In this document: positions 9,125-17,167 of the stretch, one piece after another
How positions within the stretch are numbered: position 1 is the stretch's first letter
Layout: each line of letters begins with the position of its first letter
DNA from: Bog-756 sp963703145
GTDB lineage: Bacteria > Actinomycetota > Acidimicrobiia > Acidimicrobiales > RAAP-2
Direction of reading: 5' to 3'
NCBI GenBank assembly: GCA_963703145.1
Contig: OY969793.1
Coordinates: 124,001-188,000 of the forward strand
DNA length: 64,000 nt
The notes under the pieces: model-generated
Seen by the model: the letters and a program-made list of their open reading frames with translations, nothing else
Database searches by the model: none
Told to the model about the DNA's origin: nothing
Position numbers and translations under genes: made by a program

Positions 9125-9766
9125 ATGAGTCGAGAACCGTCAGTTCCGACTCCCGGACCAACGCCTACCGCCAACGACGAGTTGGCTGGGTGGACGGACC
9201 TGGCACTGGTCGATGGGGTGGTCGTTCGCAGCGAGGCCGCCTACGCAGAGCTGTACCGTCGGCATAGTCGGTCCGTCTCGGCCGCCTCCAAAGCCATCCT
9301 GGGCCGAGGCCCGGAGTACGAGGATGTCGTAGCCGAGGTGTTCGTGGCGTTCTGGCTTGGACCTTCGTCGTTCGACCCATCACGGGGGTCGATCCTCGGT
9401 TTCCTCCGTCTGAAAGCCAAGGGCAAGAGCATCGACCTGGTCCGGTCGACCGTGTCACGGAGGAAGCGCGAGCTGTGCGCTGCGGGGGATCCTCGGGAGC
9501 CTGTGGCCGAACACGACACCGCGCTGGTCAACTCAGAAGAGTCTGACCAGCTGCGCCGTGCAGTGGGGCTGCTTCCCCTAGGTGAGCGGGAAGTCATCCA
9601 GCTGGCCTTCTTTGTCGGCCTGACCTATCTGGCGGTGGCCCACGAGTTGGGGATCCCCGAAGGGACCGTCAAATCACGGATCCGGCGGGGGCTCCACCAC
9701 CTGTCCGTCACAGCTGACCTCCACCTGGGGAGCGATCCGCCTCGCTATGCGCCGACCACCGATTGA
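9125..9766 (+). CDS. ECF RNA polymerase sigma factor
   Basis: 213 residues from ATG 9125. Sigma region 2 is at about 35-100 (AYAELYRRHSRSV, then EDVVAEVFVAFW, the polymerase-binding helix). Sigma region 4 is at about 140-195 with its helix-turn-helix (YLAVAHELGIPEGTVKSRIRRGL). It therefore directs RNA polymerase to an alternative promoter set. It is closely similar to the sigma factor at 11085-11744 over both domains (shared AYAELYRR, SRSV, EDVVAEVF, ILGFLRLKA), so the two are paralogues. No anti-sigma factor with a zinc motif or membrane helix is seen next to it; the weak ORF on the opposite strand downstream is the only close neighbour. Confidence 0.9.
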   Translation: MSREPSVPTPGPTPTANDELAGWTDLALVDGVVVRSEAAYAELYRRHSRSVSAASKAILGRGPEYEDVVAEVFVAFWLGPSSFDPSRGSILGFLRLKAKGKSIDLVRSTVSRRKRELCAAGDPREPVAEHDTALVNSEESDQLRRAVGLLPLGEREVIQLAFFVGLTYLAVAHELGIPEGTVKSRIRRGLHHLSVTADLHLGSDPPRYAPTTD

Positions 9767-9781
9767 GGCGTCGTAGGGTGG

Positions 9782-10201
9782 TCAGCTGGCAGCGTCGAGG
9801 GGCTCAGGTCCCTGAACCCGGGTGCGGCTCGATCGGGCGGCACCAAGCGAGTTGCGCACGTGGACCAATGATGGTGCGGACAGGCCTCGAGGGGTCGACC
9901 GGCCTGCGACCTGCAATTCCGGCACACTCGCATGCAGTTGCGTCGGTGGTCCAGGGGGTTCGTCCTGGAACGTGGCCGTCGGTGACGGTGCATCGGCCCG
10001 TATGGCACGAGCCAGACTGGCCAGGTCGGCTCCCCACGGTCGGTCATCGATGCCAGGAACCGGTTGGAGGAGTTCGTCAACGGTCACGAGATGGTCGGCT
10101 GGCCTCGAACTCGAGTGCGCAAGCATCCTCGAGAGGACGCCCTTGACGCCGTTGGTGGCGCCACGCTCGGAACTGTCAGACATTGCCGGGCCCCTGCCCA
10201 T
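9782..10201 (-). CDS. Hypothetical protein (weakly supported)
   Basis: 139 residues, no recognised family. The middle (LVTVDELLQPVPGIDDRPW and ADLASLARAIRADAP) has the look of a real helical protein, while the C-terminal third is rich in Arg, Ser and Pro. The ATG at 10201 follows a purine-rich GGGGCGG, and the A/T-rich patch upstream (TATTCT near 10232) could be a -10 box; ATG 10183 is an alternative. It is convergent with the sigma factor gene. Overlapping frames on the plus strand look worse. It may be a regulator of the neighbouring sigma factor, but nothing in the sequence shows that. Confidence 0.35.
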   Translation of the reverse strand: MGRGPAMSDSSERGATNGVKGVLSRMLAHSSSRPADHLVTVDELLQPVPGIDDRPWGADLASLARAIRADAPSPTATFQDEPPGPPTQLHASVPELQVAGRSTPRGLSAPSLVHVRNSLGAARSSRTRVQGPEPLDAAS

Positions 10202-10425
10202 GACCGCCCCTACGTGATCACTTCAGAATATTCGGGAGGTCCTCCGATGGCGATTCCCGCCGCCTTCAGTGCCCAGCCGGTCACGCTCCGAGACAATCCT
10301 CGGTCACATGCCTGACCCGACGTCCACGACGACGGTCGACGAGTCCGTCCGGGCGGCAATCCCCAGGTCGACGCCGAGTGACGGGCGAGCGAGGTCAGCC
10401 GGGGACCCGGCGGCGCGCAGGCCGG

Positions 10426-11088
10426 TCAGGTGCCAGGCGAGTCCAGCCACGCCAACAGCCCTCGCCCGACGACTCCGGTGGCGTCCAGGGCTGCGAGCTG
10501 ATGGAGATGCTCAACGAGTGAGGTGTGGTCTGAGAGTGCTGCTGACTGCAGACGGTCGACCTCCCGGCGGGCATCGGCCAGGTCGGCCCGGGTCCTCCGC
10601 AGGGCAATCTCTGACGATGCTGCCTTGGCCAGGGTGGCCACGACCAGCAGGTCGCTCGCCGTCCACTCGTGCGGGGCGGAGTCCATCAGGCAGAACGTGC
10701 CGAGGACTACGCCGTCGGTGTTCTCGATGGGATAACCGGCCCAGGTGACAGCGGCGAAGGCCTCGATGGCCGGATCGCCCTTCGTCCTCGGGTCGCTGTG
10801 GGCATCGTCCACGATCAGCGGTCGTCCGGTGCTCACGACGAATCGGCAGAAGGACAGTTCGATGGGGGCCGCCAGTATGGCCGCGGCGGGGAAGCCAACG
10901 GCGCTCTTCGCTATGGTCTGCTCGCCATCGACAAGGGTGATGCAGCCTCGGGGGACGCCGGTGAGCTCAGCGGCCAGCTCGATCAGCCGGTCGAAGGCAT
11001 CCTCAGGCCCACTGTCCACCAGGCCGGACTGCTCCAAGGCGCGGAGGCGGCCAGGGTTCCGGACCGCCGTCTCCCAGGCGATCGTCAC
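10426..11088 (-). CDS. GAF-domain protein
   Basis: About 220 residues from a GTG at 11088. The GAF fold spans about residues 15-165: helix FDRLIELAAELTGVPRGCITLVDGEQ, SFCRFVVSTGRPLIVDDAHSDPR and VLGTFCLMD are the typical strands of phytochrome-like and bacterial GAF sensors. The CRFVV and FCLMD cysteines might bind a cofactor or react with a signal. A helical C-terminal tail (DLADARREVDRLQ) follows, but no kinase, GGDEF or clear ANTAR output domain, so it is a sensor without visible effector. Its start overlaps the stop of the ECF sigma gene by four bases (GTGA), so the two are translationally coupled; it may tune that sigma factor. Confidence 0.8.
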   Translation of the reverse strand: MTIAWETAVRNPGRLRALEQSGLVDSGPEDAFDRLIELAAELTGVPRGCITLVDGEQTIAKSAVGFPAAAILAAPIELSFCRFVVSTGRPLIVDDAHSDPRTKGDPAIEAFAAVTWAGYPIENTDGVVLGTFCLMDSAPHEWTASDLLVVATLAKAASSEIALRRTRADLADARREVDRLQSAALSDHTSLVEHLHQLAALDATGVVGRGLLAWLDSPGT

Positions 11089-11744
11089 CACTGACCCCCG
11101 CTGGATCCGACGTGCTGACCGATCCGGCTGTGTCGATGCGGCTGACGCTGTGACTGGATGTCGACATTCGCCGCCAGGTGTTGGAGTCCGGTCCGGATGC
11201 GTGACTTGGCCGTGCCCTCGGCGATGCCGAGTGCGTGAGCCACGTCGACATAGGTCATGGCGTTGAAGAAGGCGAGCCGGATGACCTCCCGCTCCAACGG
11301 TGGGAGGAGCGAGACGGCGTTGTGGACCTGGGCGGCCGACTCGGTGGCGATCATCCCCGATTCGACCTCCAGCGCCGAGGAGCGGGCGCCGTTCATCACG
11401 CGGTCCTCCCGACGCCGACGAGCCGTCTTGGCGCGGAGGACGTCGATGCTGCGCCCGCGAGCCTTCAGACGGAGGAAGCCAAGGATCGAGCAACGACCGG
11501 GGTCGAACAGCTCGGGACGGAGCCAGAACCCAACGAACACCTCGGCCACGACATCCTCGGCCTCGGGACCGCTTCCCAGGATCATCCGGGACGCAGCATT
11601 CACCGACCGGGAGAGTCGTCGGTACAGCTCAGCGTAGGCGTCCTCGCTCCGGAGGACCACCGCAGCAACCAGTTCGGCATCCGATTCCTCACTCCACGCT
11701 TCTGATTCCACAACCTGCGCTTTTCCCGTGACCACTAGCCCCAT
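11085..11744 (-). CDS. ECF RNA polymerase sigma factor, paralogue of 9125-9766
   Basis: 219 residues from ATG 11744. Region 2 shows AYAELYRRLSRSV and EDVVAEVFVGFW; region 4 shows LPPLEREVIRLAFF followed by the HTH (YVDVAHALGIAEGTAKSRI). The longer frame from 12164 adds 140 residues of unrelated composition and is rejected. The C-terminus ends in a polar His/Arg/Gln-rich tail. It overlaps the GAF-domain gene by four bases, so signal input through that protein is plausible. The two sigma genes stand on opposite strands and read towards each other, about 1.3 kb apart. Confidence 0.88.
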   Translation of the reverse strand: MGLVVTGKAQVVESEAWSEESDAELVAAVVLRSEDAYAELYRRLSRSVNAASRMILGSGPEAEDVVAEVFVGFWLRPELFDPGRCSILGFLRLKARGRSIDVLRAKTARRRREDRVMNGARSSALEVESGMIATESAAQVHNAVSLLPPLEREVIRLAFFNAMTYVDVAHALGIAEGTAKSRIRTGLQHLAANVDIQSQRQPHRHSRIGQHVGSSGGQW

Positions 11745-12009
11745 CCATGACCCGTTCGGAGCCGTGCGTCCCACAGATGCATGAATAAGGAGGAATCTGG
11801 CGAAACCGACTTCAGCGAACCAACCGGGTCGGTCGTTTCGGTCCGCGCCCGGACGGAACAGCGAAGGCGAGTCGCTCGATGGTGCCAGCCCCCAGGTCCT
11901 GTCGGTGGGCCGGGATAGTCTCACGGAGGTTCTTGGGAAGTGAGGGTGGACGTCCAACGGGCGGCGATCGGCGGCCGCCGATGGAGTGTCATCCACGAGG
12001 GGAGTTGCC

Positions 12010-13191
12010 ATGGATCCGACCGCAACAGTCACGACGCCAAGGACAGGCACTCGGCAGCGAGTGTCGGTACTCGTCGCCGTAGTTCTCGCCGTGGCTGGTG
12101 TGGCCTCCTTGTGGCTCGTCGGACACTCACCCGCGGCAGGGGCGACGACCGCCAAAGCGGTCAAGCCGCTCTACGACGTCGTCATGGGCGATTCGTTGGC
12201 GGCCGGAGTCGGTGCCAGCACGACGAACAACCGCTACGCCAATGTGCTCTACCAACACGAGCAGGCAACATTTCCCTCGCTCCAGTTGCTGAATCTGGCC
12301 TGCAGCGGAGCAACCACGACCTCGGTGATCAACGGCCCAGGATGCAGCTATGCCACCGGAACACAACTTGGCGATGTCGAGGCCTTCTTGCGGGCTCATC
12401 CCAAGCAGGTGGCGCTTCTCACCATCGACATCGGTGCCAACAACGTGGATGCGTGCCAAGTCGGTGAGACCATCAGTGCGACCTGCGTGCAAAGTGGGTT
12501 GCAGCACATTTCAACTGAGCTCCCCCAGATCCTGAGCGGCCTGGAGGCGGCCTATCCCGGCCTGGCCATCTATGCCATGAACTACTACGACCCCTTCTTG
12601 GGCGAGTGGCTCACCGGTCCGGCCGGCCAGTCGGTAGCCCAACAGTCCGAACAGGTGCTGCTCACCTCATTGAATGGCCTCCTGACCCAGCGCTACACCG
12701 CCTCCGGTGCGGCCACAGCTGATGTGGCCACCGTGTTCCAGTCCGCTGATTTCGCACCCACCGGGACCTACCTCGGCGTCACCGAGCCCCAGAACGTGGC
12801 TGATGCGTGCAACTGGACGTTGTTCTGCAGCAACAACGGAAACATCCATGCCAATGACATCGGCCATTTCCTTGTGGGGGCATCGTTCGCCCAGGTGGTC
12901 GACCGAGTGTCGGTGGCCAGCACCACGCTGCCGCCGGGCTCAACGACCGCCAAGTACGCCGGCGCTCTGAGCGCCACGGGAGGTCATCCTCGCTATCACT
13001 GGTCACTTTCCGCCGGGTCGGCGCCTCTGCCGCCGGGGATCCGCCTGCAGTCGGCCGGGTCGCTGGTTGGCAGGCCGACGACGCCCGGCCACTACTCGTT
13101 CACCGTGCAGGTCGTGGATACGAAGCTCACGATCCAGTCACCACCTGCTCCACACGTCGCCACCGCGACAGTGACGATGACGGTTGGCTGA
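12010..13191 (+). CDS. Secreted SGNH (GDSL-type) hydrolase with C-terminal Ig-like domain
   Basis: 393 residues. ATG 12010 has a strong ribosome binding site (GAGGGGAG, five bases upstream). A signal peptide or anchor helix lies at about 17-40 (VSVLVAVVLAVAGVASLWLVG), so the enzyme acts outside the cell. The hydrolase blocks are present: GDSLAAG (Ser nucleophile, near 60), the oxyanion Gly and Asn (LACSGATT; DIGANNVD), and the catalytic dyad block HANDIGH near 288. The family hydrolyses esters of lipids or polysaccharides. The last 90 residues (PLPPGIRLQSAGSLVGRPTTPGHYSF) are a putative-Ig/cadherin-like repeat often found on secreted proteins. It is divergent from the sigma/GAF operon. Confidence 0.88.
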   Translation: MDPTATVTTPRTGTRQRVSVLVAVVLAVAGVASLWLVGHSPAAGATTAKAVKPLYDVVMGDSLAAGVGASTTNNRYANVLYQHEQATFPSLQLLNLACSGATTTSVINGPGCSYATGTQLGDVEAFLRAHPKQVALLTIDIGANNVDACQVGETISATCVQSGLQHISTELPQILSGLEAAYPGLAIYAMNYYDPFLGEWLTGPAGQSVAQQSEQVLLTSLNGLLTQRYTASGAATADVATVFQSADFAPTGTYLGVTEPQNVADACNWTLFCSNNGNIHANDIGHFLVGASFAQVVDRVSVASTTLPPGSTTAKYAGALSATGGHPRYHWSLSAGSAPLPPGIRLQSAGSLVGRPTTPGHYSFTVQVVDTKLTIQSPPAPHVATATVTMTVG

Positions 13192-13335
13192 CCCGGGTCC
13201 GGTACGCCCGGCCCATCGGGACTGCGATCGCCTCGAACTCAGCGCTTCCGACAGGGTCGGCTCAACCCGGTCAGATCGCAGACACCTCGGTAGGAGGCCC
13301 GCCATGGTCGCGCCGATCACTGCGGCACGACCTGT

Positions 13336-13774
13336 TCAGTCGATCGGGACGCTCAGGGTCTTGCAGATCGTTGTGGCATCGATGCAGGCCTTGACCGCCA
13401 AGGTCCCCGTCGATGGCGTGCTCACGATGATCCCGGACTGAGCGCTCTTCCCAGCCCCGAGTGAGCCGAGTTCACAGGCGGGCGAGTCGGGATTGATGTT
13501 GAAGTGCGTCGTCGGCAGCGCCGGCATTGAGCGAATAGTAGAAATCGACCTCGCTCGCCTTCGAGCCGGTGTTCTTCGCGGTGAAGTCGAAGGCCAGCAC
13601 CTGGCCAGCTTGTGCCGACTTCACCCCGGCGACGATCGAACCGGTGAGGGAGTAGTGGATCGTCGCGGTGGCCGGTGTGGCGCGCCGGGTCGTGTCGGCC
13701 CGAGCGACTGTCGATGCTGTGACGACGCCGACTGCGACGACGAGTCCGGCTGTGATGATGACGAGTTTGCGCAC
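13336..13774 (-). pseudogene. Secreted protein of unknown function, broken by a +1 frameshift
   Basis: Two overlapping frames give one protein. The first starts at GTG 13774 (ribosome binding site AAGGCGG), has a signal peptide (VRKLVIITAGLVVAVGVVTAST) and a beta-rich domain ending YYSLNAG. The second, one base out of phase, continues with FNINPDSPACELGSL and ends TTICKTLSVPID at 13336. The length 439 is one base more than a multiple of three. The crossover lies at about 13527-13560. The joined product of about 145 residues resembles small secreted domains with two or three Cys that probably form disulfides. I do not know its function. The break is either an assembly indel or a real mutation. 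Confidence 0.65.
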
Positions 13775-14079
13775 GGGGACCGCCTTAGCTGAACGAGGAG
13801 CCCCTCTCGTGAAGCCGGGTGATCCTCGCACAGGCTCGGTATCCGATGACGGCTGGACCACGGATTTCAGCCGGGACAGTGGTGCCCTGACCACCGGTGG
13901 TGGCAGGTTGGGGCTCGTAGGTGCCAGACAGGGGCCGAGCGTGTTAGGCAGGATTCGTCGGGCAGGTTCGGCGGTTTCCCGGGGCTGGGAACCGCCCGTT
14001 CGGCATGGGCCCGATGTGGTGACGATCGGGCGTGCCTCGTGCCTGTGAGTGCACCGCGACCTACGGACAAGGAGCAGGC

Positions 14080-14673
14080 GTGAAGGATCAGTCGGGAGAA
14101 GACGAGTCGTTCTGGCGCTGGACGGTGATCGCAGCCGCAGTGGTCATCGCGTCCGTCGCCGGCGTCGTGCTGTTCAGCGGTTCGGGTAAGCACCTCTCGT
14201 CTGCCGCCAGTGCAGTGTCGCCAGATCAGAACTCCACGCCGCAGTTCTCCATCGCCCCGGCCTCACCGACGACAACGGCACCCACCACGGCTCTCCCGTT
14301 CCCAGCGCTGGGTAAGGCCTCTCCAACGTCCCCGTTGGTGAAGAGCCTCCCCGGCATTACCGTCGTGGTTCCATTCACGGTGCCCAAGGCCCCACCGGCC
14401 ACAGTCAAGGCGCCTGCGGCGACCACCGCGCCGGTCAAGGCGCCGGCCAAGGGGCCGACCACCACGGCCAAGCCCCCCACTACGACGTCTCCGCCCCCAC
14501 CCCCGCCGACAACAACGACGACGACTCTGCCGCCCCCACCCCCGCCGACAACGACGACAACAACGACGACTCTGCCGCCCCCACCCCCGACGACAACCAC
14601 GACGACGACCACGACGACGGAGCCCCCGACCACGACCACAACCACAACGTCGATCGCGATCACGGTCCCGTAA
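14080..14673 (+). CDS. Membrane-anchored protein with long Pro/Thr-rich tail
   Basis: 197 residues from GTG 14080, with an excellent ribosome binding site (AAGGAG, five bases upstream). The N-terminus is acidic, then one membrane helix at about 15-33 (WTVIAAAVVIASVAGVVLF). The rest is outside the cell and almost wholly low complexity: Pro/Ala/Thr, ending in alternating blocks of six or seven Pro and six to ten Thr. The DNA of the tail (about 14460-14660) is a tandem-like CCCCCACC/ACAACGACG repeat prone to slippage. Such a tail usually spans or sticks to the cell wall and may be O-glycosylated. No enzyme domain is visible. Confidence 0.75.
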   Translation: MKDQSGEDESFWRWTVIAAAVVIASVAGVVLFSGSGKHLSSAASAVSPDQNSTPQFSIAPASPTTTAPTTALPFPALGKASPTSPLVKSLPGITVVVPFTVPKAPPATVKAPAATTAPVKAPAKGPTTTAKPPTTTSPPPPPPTTTTTTLPPPPPPTTTTTTTTLPPPPPTTTTTTTTTTEPPTTTTTTTSIAITVP

Positions 14674-14767
14674 CGGCCTCCTCAGTCGTCACACCGCGGT
14701 GCCATCGAGACCGGGGTTCAACGAGCTGGTGGGGGTGGTGCGAGCAGGGGGAGCGGTAGGGCGGTGA

Positions 14768-15121
14768 TTACCAGCCCATGCCGACGGTGCCCGGTAGCCA
14801 CCCGTCGCTCTGCTGGAGGTTGTGCCAGTTCCGATCGCCGTCCACGATCAGGGCGTGCAGGAGCGACGCGGCCTGGGCGTCCCAGATGTCCGACTCCACC
14901 TTGTAACCGGCGATCATGGCCAGTGCCGGATGGAGTCCGTCCGGCGGAGGCAGGACGCGGCGCAGCGACCAGCGGACGGCCTCTTTGGCTTCGAGGCCCG
15001 CTTCCCGCCGGAGCGAGTACTCATAGGTGATGAGCCGCAGGTAGGGGTGCAGCTGTTCTCTGGGGTCCCAATCGTCGAAGGACGACTGTCGCGACAGGGC
15101 CATGTAGTTGCATCGGCGCAT
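14768..15121 (-). CDS. Hypothetical protein, about 117 residues
   Basis: I do not recognise a family. It is a soluble, helical protein with well-formed charged helices (HPYLRLITYEYSLRREAGLEAKEAVRWSL and KVESDIWDAQAASLLHALI), typical of real coding sequence. The start is unsure: ATG 15121 or ATG 15103; neither has a ribosome binding site. It is divergent from the arsR operon and shares the intergenic region carrying two operators, so the ArsR protein may control it too. Confidence 0.6.
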   Translation of the reverse strand: MRRCNYMALSRQSSFDDWDPREQLHPYLRLITYEYSLRREAGLEAKEAVRWSLRRVLPPPDGLHPALAMIAGYKVESDIWDAQAASLLHALIVDGDRNWHNLQQSDGWLPGTVGMGW

Positions 15122-15248
15122 TGGCGACAGACTTGAGCCTGAGGACCCGGTTTTTCGCCCGGTGGCGAGCGCCGCGACGTGCCCCATTGTCCACGCCGTG
15201 ACCGGCTCCCGTGGCCAGGGCCACCGACCGAGCCCGACCTGGATCTGA

Positions 15249-15291
15249 TTGTCTATCGGTAACGGTCGTGTTACCGTAACAGTCTAGTTAC
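15249..15291 (+). promoter_or_regulatory. arsR promoter with two tandem inverted-repeat operators
   Basis: A -35 box TTGTCT (15249-15254) and a -10 box TACCGT (15272-15277) are 17 bases apart. Two copies of GTAAC-N6-GTTAC overlap and follow them, at 15259-15274 and 15276-15291, 17 bases apart, which is about 1.6 helical turns. The first copy extends to CGGTAAC-N6-GTTACCG. Such repeats over a promoter are the classic binding site of an autoregulated ArsR-type repressor, here the gene starting at 15329. Confidence 0.75.
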
Positions 15292-15328
15292 GGAGACGCG
15301 GGAGTGGACATGCTGATGCGCATGGGAC

Positions 15329-15730
15329 ATGACAGCCCCACAGGGTCTGAGACCGAGCGGGAGGGTTGTCAGCACGGCCTCGGTCGGCTTCGCTGATCCG
15401 ATGGCCCGGGCTTCCCTCTCCGGTGATCCCTTCGAGGCGCTCGGCGACGCCAACCGGCGGGAGATCCTGCGGCTGTTGAGCAGCGGGGACAAGCCGGTGC
15501 ACGAGATCGCCGATGCCCTTCCCATCAGCCGCCCAGCCGTCTCCCGTCATCTCCGGTTGCTCAAGGACGCCGGGATGGTCTCCGAGGAGGCGCGGGGGAC
15601 CAGCCGGATCTACCACCTTCGGGACGAGGGCCTGCTGGCTGTCCAGACCTATCTCGAAGGTGTCTGGGGACAGGCCGCGGCCAGGTTCCGACTGCTCGTC
15701 GAGAACACCGGCCCGAAGCCGGTCCGGTGA
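15329..15730 (+). CDS. ArsR-family transcriptional regulator
   Basis: 133 residues. The winged helix-turn-helix spans about residues 30-110: DPFEALGDANRREILRLL, then the HTH (VHEIADALPISRPAVSRHLRLLKDAG) and the wing (RGTSRIYHL). The Cys metal ligands of arsenic sensors (CVC) are absent, so it belongs to the metal-free group that is commonly fused or paired with SRPBCC (AHSA1) proteins. That pairing is seen here: the next gene starts at the stop codon (GTGA overlap). ATG 15401 is a possible later start. It probably represses its own operon through the operators at 15257-15291. Confidence 0.9.
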   Translation: MTAPQGLRPSGRVVSTASVGFADPMARASLSGDPFEALGDANRREILRLLSSGDKPVHEIADALPISRPAVSRHLRLLKDAGMVSEEARGTSRIYHLRDEGLLAVQTYLEGVWGQAAARFRLLVENTGPKPVR

Positions 15731-16176
15731 TCGCCCCACTTCGGGTCACCTTCGAGGTGGCCTGTGCGCCTGAGCACGCATTCGACATGTGGACATCGCG
15801 TATCGACACGTGGTGGCCGGCGGATCACACCGTCTCGGGTGAGCCCCGACCCCAGGTGGTGCTGGAGTGTGAACCAGGGGGCAGGATCTATGAGCGCACG
15901 GCCGATGGTGTCGTGCACGACTGGGGTGAGATCACTCGGTGGAGTCCTCCCGACCACCTGGCCTATCAGTGGCATCTCGGCGGCAGCCGCGACCAGTCCA
16001 CCCTGGTGGAGGTGCACTTTGTGCCCTCCGGTCCAGAGTCGACACGGGTCGAGATCGAGCATTCGGGCTGGGATCGACTCGGAGAGTCCGGGATCGTCTG
16101 GCGGGGCCGCAATCAGTCGGGCTGGGACACATTGCTGCCGCACTTCGCACAATCGATCGACCAAGGAGGACCGTGA
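15727..16176 (+). CDS. SRPBCC (AHSA1-type) protein
   Basis: 149 residues with the Bet v1-like pattern of AHSA1 proteins: FEVACAPEHAFDMWT at the start, WWPADHTV, GGRIYERTADG, WEITRWSPPDHLAYQWH and the C-terminal GWDTLLPHF. These proteins bind hydrophobic ligands. In ArsR-SRPBCC operons of actinobacteria the ligand and role are mostly unknown. Translation is coupled at both ends: GTG start inside the arsR stop and a TGATG junction with the next gene. Confidence 0.88.
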   Translation: MIAPLRVTFEVACAPEHAFDMWTSRIDTWWPADHTVSGEPRPQVVLECEPGGRIYERTADGVVHDWGEITRWSPPDHLAYQWHLGGSRDQSTLVEVHFVPSGPESTRVEIEHSGWDRLGESGIVWRGRNQSGWDTLLPHFAQSIDQGGP

Positions 16177-16583
16177 TGGCCGCAGGGACCGAACAGGATC
16201 CGTGGGTGCTGACCACACCGCCCGGCAGCTCGGGCTACACGATGTACCGGGATGAGCAGGCCGACCCGCCCGCGTTGGTCTGCCGGGTGGGCTCGACCAC
16301 CCTCCGATACCGCCTGCGGGCCATCGACGACCTCCATGCCTGGCTGAGGGAGCAGGGCGACTGGGTGCCACTGGGCGCAGCCGACGAGAAGAAGCCGGCC
16401 GCCGAGGGGACCGTAGAAGCCTGGGGCCGCTCGTCGGACAATCCGGTCGGGGGCTGGTACGGCCTTCGCAGCGGCTATCGCGGGCGATTCGGCATGTACC
16501 TCCCACCGTTGTTGGAGGAACTCGGCCTGGCCGAGTTGACGCACGATGCACGGAACAACCGGATGCGGGCGACCCCGACGTGA
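16176..16583 (+). CDS. Conserved small protein, third gene of the arsR operon
   Basis: 135 residues. The ATG shares one base with the preceding stop (TGATG) and has a strong ribosome binding site (AAGGAGGA, five bases upstream). The protein is soluble and begins DPWVLTTPPGSSGYTMYRDE, with a DLHAWLREQGDWVPLG region and a C-terminal GRFGMYLPPLLEELGLAELTHD. Stretches of this kind occur in short actinobacterial proteins linked to ArsR/SRPBCC genes, but I cannot name the family. Position in the operon suggests it serves with the SRPBCC protein. Confidence 0.75.
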   Translation: MAAGTEQDPWVLTTPPGSSGYTMYRDEQADPPALVCRVGSTTLRYRLRAIDDLHAWLREQGDWVPLGAADEKKPAAEGTVEAWGRSSDNPVGGWYGLRSGYRGRFGMYLPPLLEELGLAELTHDARNNRMRATPT

Positions 16584-16662
16584 GATGGTCGAGCTGTGCA
16601 CGAACTCGACCCAACCGTCCTGCATCACTGCACGGCCTGCCGTGCCGATCGAGGAGGTCCCG

Positions 16663-16971
16663 ATGAGCCATGGCACTGTGGTCCGCTACACCACCGACCC
16701 GAAGCACACCGATGAGAACGAACGACTCATCCGGGACGTGTTCGACGAGTTGGCCGAACAACCACCGAGTGGGCTCCGCTATCTGGTGATCCGACTCGAT
16801 GATGGCGTCACCTTCGTTCACGTGGCCATCGTGGACGACGACACAAATGGCCTGGTCGGCCGGCCAGCATTCCAGACGTTTGTCTCCGGTATCGGAGACC
16901 GGGTGGTCGAAGGGCCCTCTCCCGTCGACGGGACGCTGATCGCCGCGTTCGGTTTTGGGCCGGGAGACTGA
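16663..16971 (+). CDS. Small protein of probable dimeric alpha-beta barrel fold
   Basis: 102 residues from ATG 16663 with a clear ribosome binding site (GAGGAGG, five bases upstream). The order strand (GTVVRYTT), helix (HTDENERLIRDVFDELAEQ), strand (GLRYLVIRLDDGVTFVHVAIV), helix (NGLVGRPAFQTFVSGIGDR) and final strand (LIAAFGF) fits the ferredoxin-like half-barrel of antibiotic-biosynthesis-monooxygenase-like proteins. No catalytic residues are obvious. It may be cotranscribed with the arsR operon, 79 bases upstream. Confidence 0.7.
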   Translation: MSHGTVVRYTTDPKHTDENERLIRDVFDELAEQPPSGLRYLVIRLDDGVTFVHVAIVDDDTNGLVGRPAFQTFVSGIGDRVVEGPSPVDGTLIAAFGFGPGD

Positions 16972-17167
16972 CGCCTGCCCGGACAACCGCTCCTGACGCC
17001 GCTCGGCTCGGGCCAGGTGGGTCCTACGACAACACGGTCCGTGGCTGAGGCGTCACTGCTAGATGGCGGTGTCCGTCGAAGTGGTCCGTCAGCCCGAACT
17101 CCCGGGCAAACGCCTGGTGACACGGTGTAGCTTGCTGGGACTGGTCCTTGCGAGGATGGGGGAGGCC

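Noticed and set aside
13304..13441. 45-codon plus-strand ORF with a good ribosome binding site (TAGGAGG)
   Set aside because: It is antisense to the conserved end of the frameshifted secreted protein, and its product has no recognisable feature.
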